Below are positions 15,702 to 23,453 of a DNA stretch of 43,311 bases, piece after piece. The stretch's first letter is position 1. Each line of letters starts with the position of its first letter. Both the position numbers and the translations under genes were made by a program. This DNA comes from an uncultured Anaerolineales bacterium (GTDB lineage Bacteria > Chloroflexota > Anaerolineae > Anaerolineales > UBA4823): the NCBI GenBank assembly GCA_937968125.1, contig CALBUI010000163.1, positions 1 to 43,311 of the forward strand. The letters run 5' to 3'. The notes under the pieces are model-generated. The model searched no databases. It had not been told where the DNA came from and was given only the letters and a program-made list of their open reading frames with translations.

Positions 15702-18152
15702 ATGACCAGAATCTACTTGAGTGTTGCAGCGTTGTCTGCAGCAGCCTTGATGCTGGAGAGCACCTACACCCGCTTGCTCGCTGTTGCCCAGTTTTACCAC
15801 TTTGCTTTCCTTGTGGTAAGTCTGGCGCTGTTGGGTTTTGGTGCCAGTGGTTCTCTTCTCAGCATTTTTCCTGGTTGGTATAAGAACAATGAGAATCACT
15901 CCGAAGAAAATAAATTACGACGTTTGCTTGCAGTTTCTGGTCTGGGTTTTACCGCCAGTGTCGGTGTTTCATACCTGATTGTCAACTGGCTGCCATTTGA
16001 CAGTTACAGCATCGCCTGGGATTCCACCCAGGTGTTGTACTTTGGCCTGTATTACTTGGGGCTGACGATCCCATTCGTATTCGCAGGTCTAGGGATAGGC
16101 GCGGCTCTGTCCAGTTCTCATGGGAGGAGCAATCAAGTTTATGCGGTAAACCTGTTCGGTTCTTCAGCTGGAATCCTCCTGGCGTTGATCGTCATGCAGT
16201 TCGCGGGAGTACCTGGAGCGATGTTGGCATGTGTCATTATTGGTCTTTTCGTCATTCTCTTGCCAGGTTGGCAGATTCCAAAGTTAGGGGGGTCATTGGT
16301 TTGGGGTATAGGAATTATTGGCATCATCATTTTCGTAATCATTTCCAGCACGAATCTACAGCACGCTTCCTCAATTGGGGTGACCTTATCACCTTATAAG
16401 GGACTGTCCTACGCATTGCGCATTCCCGGAGCAGAAAAAATATTTGGGGCATGGAACGCAGTTTCTCGAGTAGATGTCGTATCCGGAGCCACCACCAGAG
16501 TCATGCCGGGTTTAAGCTATACCTTCACTGGTAATCCACCCCCACAACTCGGCATGGGTTTGGACGCAGATTCACTGCAGCCAATAACCTTGACTGATCC
16601 AAAGGACATCCCGGCTGCAGGATATTTGCCCGAATCAATTGCTTTTCAAATTAAACCTGAGGCGAAAGTATTGGTCCTGGAGGCTGGTGGGGGATTGGGG
16701 GTCATTCAGGCTCTGGCAGGCGGAGCAAATCATGTGACAGCCGTGTTGAACAATCCATTGGTGCTCGACGCGATTTCTACGAGTGCACCCGAAAAGGATG
16801 TGTATTCATTGTCAGAAATCACAACCCATGTTGAATCAAGCAGGGTGGCACTGCGTTCATTAGAGGAAAACTTCGATCTTGTTTATCTGCCCCTTAACGA
16901 CCCTTACCGTCCGGTCGCCAGTGGTGCGTATAGCCTTTCTGAAGATTATTCGCTAACGGTTGAGGCAGTGGAAGATATGATTGGGAGCTTATCTCCGGAT
17001 GGGATATTGGTGGTAACTCGCTGGCTGCAAACACCAGCCAGTGAATCATTGAGAATGTTTGCCACGCTGATCGAAGGATTGGAAAGGCAAGGGATTAAAA
17101 GCCCTGAATCCAAGATAGTAGCCTTCAGAGGAATTCAGACAATGACTTTCCTGGTGCAGCCAGAGGGATGGAAGGGCGAGCAGCTTATTCAAGTTCGAAG
17201 CACCTTGGATGAATTGCGTTATGACCTTGTCTGGTCGCCTGGCATTAAACTAGAAGATGCAAACCTGGTTAATATACTTCCTCAACCTGATTACTTCAAC
17301 AGTTTTAGAGATTTTATATCCGCTGAAAATCGGCAAGACTTCTATTCAGAATACCAATTTTCAATCCAACCAGCGAGAGACGACAGCCCTTTCTTCTTCC
17401 ATTTCTTTAAATGGCAGCAAACCCCTGACATTCTGGCCACCATCGGCCGGGTTTGGCAGCCTTTTGGAGGGAGTGGATATTTCGTCCTGTTAGCATTATT
17501 AATTTTGGTTGTCCTGTTGAGTTCTTTGTTGATTGCCCTTCCGCTATTAATCCAATCCAGAAGACTTTCTAGATTTCACGATGAAGAAGAGATAAACAGG
17601 AAAGGGACGAATGGTATTAAAACCTGGCGGGTGTTTACCTATTTTGGAAGCATCGGCGTTGCTTTTTTGTTCCTCGAAATTCCCATCATTCAGAAAAGCA
17701 TTCTTACGATGGAACATCCAATATATGCTTTTACCTTGGTCGTGTTAACCATTTTGATGTTTTCTGGAATAGGCAGTCTTCTGGCTAAAAAATTTTGGAA
17801 TGCTCGCCGTATCGTTATGATCACTTTATTTGGAATATCTATTCTTACTCCATTGTGGGTGAGTCTGGTTCAAGATCAATCCCTTGGGTGGCCAATCATT
17901 CCAAGGAGCCTGATCCTGGTAATCAGCATGGCGCCGTTGGGTTTACTAATGGGATTTCCATTTCCTATGGGTTTGATTTGGCTGGAAAAAAATGATTCCC
18001 CACTTATTCCATGGGCGTGGGCTGTAAACGGTTGTGCTTCAGTTATCGCGGCCGTCCTGGCTGCGATCCTTGTATTGAGTACAAGTTTTTCTGTAGTTCT
18101 GGTGATTGGGGCGTTATTCTATGGCCTTGCTGCTATATCGTTGGAAGGTTAG
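15702..18152 (+). CDS. Membrane-embedded spermidine-synthase-like protein
   Basis: An 816-residue protein with a membrane/Rossmann/membrane layout. About seven hydrophobic helices fill residues 1-217, a methyltransferase-like Rossmann domain occupies about 310-560, and further helices run from about 590 to the end. The Rossmann domain starts with [16 protein letters not shown], the spermidine-synthase version of the SAM-binding glycine motif. The usual catalytic Asp after strand four is not evident: the strand reads [12 protein letters not shown]. It also has [16 protein letters not shown], typical of this group. Such proteins are usually annotated as spermidine synthase, but transmembrane members probably do other work. 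No ribosome binding site is visible; a TAAAAT at 15686-15691 lies only 10 bases before the ATG. Its stop codon overlaps the stop of the convergent methyltransferase gene. Confidence 0.8.
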   Translation: MTRIYLSVAALSAAALMLESTYTRLLAVAQFYHFAFLVVSLALLGFGASGSLLSIFPGWYKNNENHSEENKLRRLLAVSGLGFTASVGVSYLIVNWLPFDSYSIAWDSTQVLYFGLYYLGLTIPFVFAGLGIGAALSSSHGRSNQVYAVNLFGSSAGILLALIVMQFAGVPGAMLACVIIGLFVILLPGWQIPKLGGSLVWGIGIIGIIIFVIISSTNLQHASSIGVTLSPYKGLSYALRIPGAEKIFGAWNAVSRVDVVSGATTRVMPGLSYTFTGNPPPQLGMGLDADSLQPITLTDPKDIPAAGYLPESIAFQIKPEAKVLVLEAGGGLGVIQALAGGANHVTAVLNNPLVLDAISTSAPEKDVYSLSEITTHVESSRVALRSLEENFDLVYLPLNDPYRPVASGAYSLSEDYSLTVEAVEDMIGSLSPDGILVVTRWLQTPASESLRMFATLIEGLERQGIKSPESKIVAFRGIQTMTFLVQPEGWKGEQLIQVRSTLDELRYDLVWSPGIKLEDANLVNILPQPDYFNSFRDFISAENRQDFYSEYQFSIQPARDDSPFFFHFFKWQQTPDILATIGRVWQPFGGSGYFVLLALLILVVLLSSLLIALPLLIQSRRLSRFHDEEEINRKGTNGIKTWRVFTYFGSIGVAFLFLEIPIIQKSILTMEHPIYAFTLVVLTILMFSGIGSLLAKKFWNARRIVMITLFGISILTPLWVSLVQDQSLGWPIIPRSLILVISMAPLGLLMGFPFPMGLIWLEKNDSPLIPWAWAVNGCASVIAAVLAAILVLSTSFSVVLVIGALFYGLAAISLEG

Positions 18153-18982
18153 TGCTCCCCAGTAAAAGGGACGAAAGATACACCGCCGAGATTGGTTGCC
18201 TGCAGCTCACCCGATTCTTTTTCAAACAGCCACAATGTTTGCACGAAACCTACTGGCCCAATCGGGATGACCAGGCGACCACCTTCAACTAGTTGGTTTG
18301 CCAAAGGCTGGGGGAGATGGTCAGGTGCTGCAGTTACAATAACCGCATCGAATGGAGCAAATTCCTCCCATCCAAAGTAACCGTCGGCATTAAGTGTGTG
18401 GACATTCGTATAGCCAAGGTCTTCGAGCCGCTTGGTGGCTTGTTCTGCCAATTCAGGAATGATCTCGATCGTATACACTTCAACGTCTAATTCGGCTAAG
18501 ACTGCTGCCTGGTACCCAGAACCGGTCCCGATTTCGAGGATGCGTTGACCAGGTTTGGGCTCCAGGGTCTGAGTCATTAGCGCGACGATAAAAGGCTGGG
18601 ATATTGTCTGTCCATAGCCAATTGGCAAGGGATGGTCCTCATAGGCCTGTTCAACCATGTCATCAGGGACAAACTTGTGCCGGGGAACTGTACGCATTGC
18701 ATCCAGAACTGAAGGATCCGCAATTCCGCGCGGCGCGATTTGATCGGCGACCATTTGAGAACGCAAAACTGTGAATTTCTCATCCTCGACTAAGACTGGG
18801 TTAGGAGTAGGAGTAGGTTCAGGTGTTGGTTCTATGGATGTAGGAGTTAGCTCTTGAGTTGGAGGATTTGTTACGGAAATAGTTGACTCAGGTTGGCTTT
18901 CTCTCGTTTGGCAGGCGAATAACAAGAGAGAGGTGAGGATTAGAGGAATGAGTTTCCGAGAAATATAAGAGTGAGTGTTCAC
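18149..18982 (-). CDS. Protein-L-isoaspartate O-methyltransferase as a predicted lipoprotein
   Basis: The methyltransferase part is full and normal: [20 protein letters not shown], then the PRHKFVP segment, [15 protein letters not shown], the SAM motif [13 protein letters not shown] (about residues 144-156), and [12 protein letters not shown]-like closing strands. PCMT transfers a methyl group from SAM to isoaspartyl residues in damaged proteins. Unusually, it has an N-terminal lipoprotein signal: basic SRK, hydrophobic [13 protein letters not shown] and Cys24, followed by a Pro/Thr-rich linker of about 40 residues. The enzyme should therefore sit outside the membrane. I chose GTG at 18982 rather than TTG at 19018, because the TTG lies in the -35 box of a near-consensus promoter whose start point falls on the GTG. 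The stop overlaps that of the convergent membrane protein. Confidence 0.85.
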   Translation of the reverse strand: MNTHSYISRKLIPLILTSLLLFACQTRESQPESTISVTNPPTQELTPTSIEPTPEPTPTPNPVLVEDEKFTVLRSQMVADQIAPRGIADPSVLDAMRTVPRHKFVPDDMVEQAYEDHPLPIGYGQTISQPFIVALMTQTLEPKPGQRILEIGTGSGYQAAVLAELDVEVYTIEIIPELAEQATKRLEDLGYTNVHTLNADGYFGWEEFAPFDAVIVTAAPDHLPQPLANQLVEGGRLVIPIGPVGFVQTLWLFEKESGELQATNLGGVSFVPFTGEH

Positions 18983-18988
18983 ATACCT

Positions 18989-19018
18989 ATTATAGAGAAG
19001 ATTTTCTCTTTGGGTCAA
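18989..19018 (-). promoter_or_regulatory. Near-consensus promoter predicting a leaderless mRNA
   Basis: On the minus strand TTGACC (19018-19013), an 18-base spacer and TATAAT (18994-18989) form one of the best promoters in the window. Six bases separate the -10 box from the GTG at 18982, so the first base of the start codon would be about +1. There is no ribosome binding site. Confidence 0.7.
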
Positions 19019-19070
19019 GTTGGGTTTCTCTGACCTTCGGAAAAAAATCGGACATTAAAACCCAAGTGCC

Positions 19071-19157
19071 TGTCATTGCGAGCCGCAAGAGCTCTCCTTG
19101 CGGCGTGGCAATCTCCCGGTGATGAGATTTCTTCGCAAAAAAACGCTCGCAATGACA
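19071..19157. repeat. Palindromic MITE/REP-like element, 87 bp
   Basis: The ends are perfect 13-bp inverted repeats: TGTCATTGCGAGC at 19071-19083 and GCTCGCAATGACA at 19145-19157. Inside are two further stems: CCGCAAG (19083-19089) with CTTGCGG, and AATCTC with GAGATT. The element can thus fold into a branched structure on either strand. From memory, the pattern 'TGTCATTGCGAGC ... GCAATCTC' is a widespread short repeat in many bacterial genomes, including Chloroflexota. Only one copy lies in this window. It sits in a gap between divergent genes and encodes nothing. Confidence 0.7.
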
Positions 19158-19204
19158 TCCAAAATAGGTTTGTCCGAACTCTTGTCCTAACATGTGGGGT
19201 TTAA

Positions 19205-19233
19205 TTGACGGAGGATAATATCGGCTGTACAAT
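19205..19233 (+). promoter_or_regulatory. Predicted sigma-70-type promoter of the histone-deacetylase-family operon
   Basis: TTGACG at 19205-19210 and TACAAT at 19228-19233 are 17 bases apart. Transcription would start near 19240, about 20 bases before the ATG at 19261, with AAGGA at 19249-19253 as ribosome binding site. Confidence 0.7.
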
Positions 19234-19260
19234 TGGTCATGTTTTGCTAAGGAATCTACA

Positions 19261-20289
19261 ATGGACGATTTGGTCTTTTTTTATCCAGAAGGACATGAAA
19301 AACACTATGAGGTCGGTCATCCCGAACGGCCGGAGCGGGTTGAATCGATCAGAACTGCCCTTGAAGCAAAAGAATATTGGGATAGGTATCCTCATTTGGA
19401 GCAATTACCAATCTCGGACGAAGTAATGCATCCAATCCATACTCCCGATTACCTCCTAGCTTTAGAAGAAGTTTGCAAGAAGGGCATACATTTTGATGCA
19501 GATACATATACTACGCCCGAATCGTGGGAATTAGCACATAACTCCGCTGGAGGTGCAATTTCAGTCGCTCGGTCTGTATGGAAAGGGGAAGCTAAACGAG
19601 GATTTTCTCTCAACCGGCCGCCAGGCCATCATGCCACTCCGAATCGAGCAATGGGCTTTTGCCTGCTGAATAATGTTGCTCTTGCTGCTCAATACTTGAT
19701 CAATGTTGGAGCCAATCGGATAGCTATTATTGATCTGGACCTGCACCATGGAAATGGCACCCAAGACATTTTCTACTCCCGAGAGGATGTATTCTATTTA
19801 TCCACTCACCAATACCCGCATTATCCGGGTTCAGGTTGGTTGAATGAGACAGGTGAAGGTCCAGGCCAAATGAAAACTGCTAATATTCCATTGCCGCCCT
19901 TCTCCGGCGATAACGCCTTCTTTATAGTTATGAATGAAATCATCTTGCCATTAATGGATCGAATAAAACCTGAGATGATTTTGGTCAGTTACGGTTTTGA
20001 CCCTCATTTCGCTGATCCGTTAGGTAATCTGCAGTTAACTGGAGATGGTTATGGAAGGTTAATCGAGAGTTTGGTTTCGTGGGCGGACGAGAATTGCAAT
20101 GGCCGGATCAGCCTTTTTTTGGAGGGGGGCTATGATTTAGGGGCTGCTAAAGAGTGTACCTTGGCGGTCGTAGCAGCACTCTTAGGGGAAAAGAGCAGTC
20201 AAACGGCTGCAAGTATTGCTGAGAATGGGGAACCAACCACGTTTTATTCAATCTTGGAGCAAGTCAAGCTCATATGGGAGTTACAGTGA
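19261..20289 (+). CDS. Histone deacetylase / acetylpolyamine amidohydrolase family protein
   Basis: A 342-residue zinc amidohydrolase of the arginase-deacetylase fold. Visible family motifs are GHPERPERVESI near the N-terminus and RPPGHHATP (119-127) with the His pair of the charge relay. DLDLHHGNGTQ carries zinc ligands Asp160 and His162, and GFDPHFADPLG carries the third ligand Asp247. LEGGYDLGA near the C-terminus carries the active-site loop. All catalytic residues seem present. In bacteria such enzymes remove acetyl groups from polyamines, acetoin-related proteins or other small amides. A polyamine link to the spermidine-synthase-like gene nearby is possible but unproved. It is the first gene of a plus-strand operon, and its last 16 bases overlap the OsmC gene. 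Confidence 0.92.
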   Translation: MDDLVFFYPEGHEKHYEVGHPERPERVESIRTALEAKEYWDRYPHLEQLPISDEVMHPIHTPDYLLALEEVCKKGIHFDADTYTTPESWELAHNSAGGAISVARSVWKGEAKRGFSLNRPPGHHATPNRAMGFCLLNNVALAAQYLINVGANRIAIIDLDLHHGNGTQDIFYSREDVFYLSTHQYPHYPGSGWLNETGEGPGQMKTANIPLPPFSGDNAFFIVMNEIILPLMDRIKPEMILVSYGFDPHFADPLGNLQLTGDGYGRLIESLVSWADENCNGRISLFLEGGYDLGAAKECTLAVVAALLGEKSSQTAASIAENGEPTTFYSILEQVKLIWELQ

Positions 20290-20744
20290 AAATAAAAAAC
20301 CAAGATCCTGAAACACCAGGCTCATCAAGCACGGTGAGTTTGCAGTGGATTAATTCCACCGACACGCTTATGGCTGGGGTAGATTCGCGTGGTACCCCAA
20401 CTGTGATAGGGATATGGGGTGACGATGATACACAATGGAAAGGATTGAAGGCATCAGACCTCTTGCTACTATCAGTTGCTGCCTGTTCTGCCTATGATGT
20501 GGTCACTATTTTGAAAAAGAAGCGTGAGCCTTTGGAGAATTTGGAAGTAGTTTGTAAAGGTGAATTGCAAACCAATCCTCCAAAAAAGTTCACCCATATC
20601 CATCTTCATTATGCACTGAAAGGTGCTGTGTCCCGAAAAAATGTCAAAGAGGCAATAAATCTTTCAGAAGAGAAATACTGCACTGTGATAAATACGCTCA
20701 AAGGCTCAGTAGAGATTACCAGCGATTTTGAAATACTTAAGTAA
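20274..20744 (+). CDS. OsmC family protein
   Basis: A 156-residue protein of the OsmC/Ohr fold, thiol peroxidases or their relatives acting on organic peroxides. The two family cysteines are present, in LLLSVAACSAYDVV and in SEEKYCTVINTL. Their setting (AACSAYDVV, no Ohr-type signature) puts it with the OsmC/YhfA group rather than Ohr. YhfA-like members have no firm function. The ATG lies inside the end of the deacetylase-family gene with a 16-base overlap, which implies translational coupling. The M24 gene starts 11 bases after its stop. Confidence 0.87.
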   Translation: MGVTVKIKNQDPETPGSSSTVSLQWINSTDTLMAGVDSRGTPTVIGIWGDDDTQWKGLKASDLLLLSVAACSAYDVVTILKKKREPLENLEVVCKGELQTNPPKKFTHIHLHYALKGAVSRKNVKEAINLSEEKYCTVINTLKGSVEITSDFEILK

Positions 20745-20755
20745 AGGAAATCAGT

Positions 20756-21949
20756 ATGGAAACATCGATCAGCATAACCAGTGAAGAATTTTCTGAGCGT
20801 GTAGATAAATTATTGGGAAAGGTCATCGATGATGGCTTAAGCGGAGCGGTAATATTCGATAGTCACTACATTTTGTACTACACCGGGTTTGCTTTCATCC
20901 CAACCGAACGACCAATCGCTTTTGTAATGAATTCTTCTGGAGAAATGGGGTTGTTCGTGCCCCGATTGGAAGTTGAACATGCTCAATCAAATTCATTGAT
21001 TCAACGTGTTGATCACTATTTGGAGTATCCATACAAGCCTCATCCTACCTCCGTATTGAAAGATATGCTTCTGGACATGGGTATCACCGGTCAAATTGGA
21101 GTCGATCATGACGGCTATCCCTGGATCCTGGGTTATCGTGGACCCGATCTGAGCGAGTTGATGGAGAGCAGGACAGCGAAGTTGACCGGATTTATTGAAG
21201 ACCAGATGATGATCAAAAGCAAGGCTGAACTGGCGCTAATCCGGGAAAGCGTTAAATGGGGGCACCTGGCACATGTTCTCCTTCAGCGCTATACAGAAGT
21301 AGGTGCCACTGAAACGGAGGTCAGTCAGCTAGCCAGCCAGGAAGCGAACCAAACCATGCTCGATACCATCGGGCCAATATATCGCGCCCAGAGCCCTTTC
21401 TCTGATGGGGCAGGAGCGGGGTACCGGGGTCAAATTGGTCGCAACGCAGCTATTCCTCACGCCCTGGCGAATAATATCGTTTTCATGGAGGGTGATATCC
21501 TGGTTACCGGTGCTGGCGCTCCGGTCTGGGGGTACAACTCCGAATTAGAACGGACGATGATCATTGGATCCGCCAATGATCATCAAAAGCACATGTTCGA
21601 GCATATGGTGGCTCTCCAGGATATTGCCATGTCTGCTATTCTGCCAGGAGTGAAATGTGCGGACATTGATAAAGCTGCGCGCGCTTATTATGAAGCCAAT
21701 AATTTGATGAATTATTGGAAACACCACGTAGGACATGCAATTGGCCTCCGCTACCATGAAGCCCCATTTTTGGATATTGGTGACCAGACGGTGATCCAAC
21801 CGGGTATGGTTTTTACAGTTGAGCCTGGATTATATTCACCGGAATTGGGAGGCTTCCGGCACTCTGACACCGTTGCAGTCAACGAGGAGGGGAATGAAAT
21901 ATTGACTTATTATCCACGAGATTTGGAAAGCTTAACCATCCCAGTATAA
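20756..21949 (+). CDS. M24 (creatinase/aminopeptidase P fold) protein lacking several metal ligands
   Basis: A 397-residue protein with a creatinase-like N-terminal domain and the C-terminal pita-bread fold. Of the five metal ligands of M24 peptidases, His327 (GHAIG) and Glu356 (TVEPG) remain. The other three differ: the first Asp position is Thr251 (ILVTGAG), the second is Glu263 (NSELERT in place of SDxTRT), and the last Glu is Ser370 (GFRHSDTV). Creatinase itself, a metal-free member, has a comparable ALERT motif. So this is probably not a dinuclear Xaa-Pro peptidase. It may be a metal-free or altered-metal C-N or C-S hydrolase or lyase. It follows OsmC by 11 bases; AAGGAAA precedes its ATG. 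The substrate is unknown. Confidence 0.85.
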   Translation: METSISITSEEFSERVDKLLGKVIDDGLSGAVIFDSHYILYYTGFAFIPTERPIAFVMNSSGEMGLFVPRLEVEHAQSNSLIQRVDHYLEYPYKPHPTSVLKDMLLDMGITGQIGVDHDGYPWILGYRGPDLSELMESRTAKLTGFIEDQMMIKSKAELALIRESVKWGHLAHVLLQRYTEVGATETEVSQLASQEANQTMLDTIGPIYRAQSPFSDGAGAGYRGQIGRNAAIPHALANNIVFMEGDILVTGAGAPVWGYNSELERTMIIGSANDHQKHMFEHMVALQDIAMSAILPGVKCADIDKAARAYYEANNLMNYWKHHVGHAIGLRYHEAPFLDIGDQTVIQPGMVFTVEPGLYSPELGGFRHSDTVAVNEEGNEILTYYPRDLESLTIPV

Positions 21950-21956
21950 ATTTTTC

Positions 21957-22532
21957 ATGCCAAATATTCTGACCGAAAGATTTGAAGAGGCGCTGATCTA
22001 TGCAGCTCGTTTGCATGCAGAGCAAAAACGAAAACGTTCCTCTGTGCCATACCTGGCTCATTTGTTAGGTGTGACCAGTCTGGTTCTTGAAGATGGCGGC
22101 GGCGAAAATGAAGCCATTGCAGCTTTGCTGCATGATGCTGTCGAAGATCAGGGTGGGCTGGATACATTGGCAGAAATTGAGGTGAGATTTGGTCCAGAAG
22201 TAGCTGAGATCGTAGATGGATTGACTGATGCTTATTCCGATCCAAAGCCTCCTTGGAAGGAAAGAAAAGAGGCTTACATTGCCTCAATTCGCACAGCAAA
22301 TTCTGCCGTAGTCCGGGTGTCTTTAGCTGATAAAGTTTATAATGCCAGATCAACACTGCGCGACATCCGTCTTGAAGGGGAGGCGGGTTGGGAAAAGTTT
22401 AATGGTGGCAAAGAAGGCACATTGTGGTATTATCGCCAACTGATCCATGAATTCGAGTATCATGGATCGAGAAGTCTTCTTAGTGAACTTATCAGGATCG
22501 TCAGTGAGTTGGAAAGGTTGACTGCTGGTTGA
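21957..22532 (+). CDS. HD-domain phosphohydrolase, single-domain RelA/SpoT hydrolase-like
   Basis: A 191-residue protein made only of an HD domain of the SpoT/Mesh1 kind. Motifs in order are ARLHAEQKRKRSSVPYLAH (about 17-35, with His35 as a ligand), LLHDAVED (58-64, His59-Asp60, then the Glu-Asp pair), and RVSLADKVYNARS (about 118-130, with the last Asp ligand). This is the full set seen in (p)ppGpp hydrolases. There is no synthetase domain. A small alarmone hydrolase function is therefore plausible, though many such proteins act on other nucleotides. It starts 7 bases after the M24 gene in the same operon. No strong ribosome binding site is visible; translation may be coupled. Confidence 0.83.
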   Translation: MPNILTERFEEALIYAARLHAEQKRKRSSVPYLAHLLGVTSLVLEDGGGENEAIAALLHDAVEDQGGLDTLAEIEVRFGPEVAEIVDGLTDAYSDPKPPWKERKEAYIASIRTANSAVVRVSLADKVYNARSTLRDIRLEGEAGWEKFNGGKEGTLWYYRQLIHEFEYHGSRSLLSELIRIVSELERLTAG

Positions 22533-22563
22533 GCAGTTTGAAAGAAACTCGATGTAATCTCTT

Positions 22564-23415
22564 ATGAATAATGATTTTCCATTAATACTTGCATTTGTAA
22601 AAGACTTGAATTCCTCTGTTCGCATAGAAAGCGCTGCTGAAAAGCAGGGATTTGAAATAAAAATCTTTGAATCGGCTGATCAAATTGCCCCACCTGACGA
22701 CCATGAACCTGGGCACCAGGTCGCAGAACCGGTTCAAGGGCGAAATGGGATTTTCCTCGATAAGGTTACCAGGTGGCAGCCGGCGTTGATTATTTTCGAC
22801 CTCGGAAATGATTCAATTCCATGGATTGATTGGATCGGGATAATTTCTTCTGGATCCGCAACAAGAGGCATGCCACTACTATGTTACGGTTCACATGTAG
22901 ATAGTGAGACATTGAAATTAGCAAAACAGGCTGGAGCAGATCAAGTAGTTGCCAGGTCTAAGTTTTTTACAGAATTGCCGGAGTTGATCTCAAAACTAGC
23001 CAGGGTAATTGACATTGACCAGATTGAAGATGCCTGTAAAGAGCCTTTACCCCACTATGCTGTGAAAGGGCTTGAAAAATTTAATCGCAGAGAGTATTTC
23101 GAGGCTCATGACTTGCTTGAAATTGCCTGGATGGAAGATAAATCCCCTGGACGTGATTTGTACCGGGCGATTTTGCAGGTATCCGTCGCATACTATCAAA
23201 TTATGCGCGGGAACTATAATGGGGCAGCGAAAATGTTTTTGCGAGTTCGAAAATGGATAGATCCCTTGCCAGATAACTGCCGGGGAATAAATATCGAGAA
23301 ACTTCGCAATGAGGTCAACGAGATAAACCAGGAATTAGTCGAATTAGGTCCTGAGAGGATGGATGAAATTGATCTCGCTTTGATGAAACCGGTTGAATAT
23401 AAAATTTTAAATTGA
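22564..23415 (+). CDS. Pseudo-receiver / DUF309 fusion protein
   Basis: A 283-residue protein with two parts. Residues 1 to about 150 look like a response-regulator receiver fold: a LIIFDLGND strand with Asp79 at the phospho-acceptor position and a PLLCYGSH strand after it. The acidic pair after the first strand and a clear KP motif are missing, so it is probably not phosphorylated. Residues about 165 to 235 are a DUF309 domain: KFNRREYFEAHDLLEIAWM, then YRAILQVSVAYYQIMRGNYN, and GAAKMFLRVR. DUF309 is a small helical domain of unknown function with conserved Glu and His that suggest a catalytic or metal site. It is the last gene of the deacetylase operon; the trpS promoter lies inside its 3' end. 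Confidence 0.82.
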   Translation: MNNDFPLILAFVKDLNSSVRIESAAEKQGFEIKIFESADQIAPPDDHEPGHQVAEPVQGRNGIFLDKVTRWQPALIIFDLGNDSIPWIDWIGIISSGSATRGMPLLCYGSHVDSETLKLAKQAGADQVVARSKFFTELPELISKLARVIDIDQIEDACKEPLPHYAVKGLEKFNRREYFEAHDLLEIAWMEDKSPGRDLYRAILQVSVAYYQIMRGNYNGAAKMFLRVRKWIDPLPDNCRGINIEKLRNEVNEINQELVELGPERMDEIDLALMKPVEYKILN

Positions 23416-23421
23416 TACAAT
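23393..23421 (+). promoter_or_regulatory. Predicted promoter of trpS inside the preceding gene's end
   Basis: TTGAAT at 23393-23398 and TACAAT at 23416-23421 are separated by 17 bases. TGA directly before the -10 box also makes an extended -10. Start would be near 23428, 26 bases before the trpS ATG. Confidence 0.6.
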
Positions 23422-23453
23422 TTGCTCTTCAATGAAACTTCAAGGGATAACTA

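Noticed and set aside
21955-22356. A 133-codon minus-strand frame
   Set aside because: It is antisense to the HD hydrolase; no motif or start signal.
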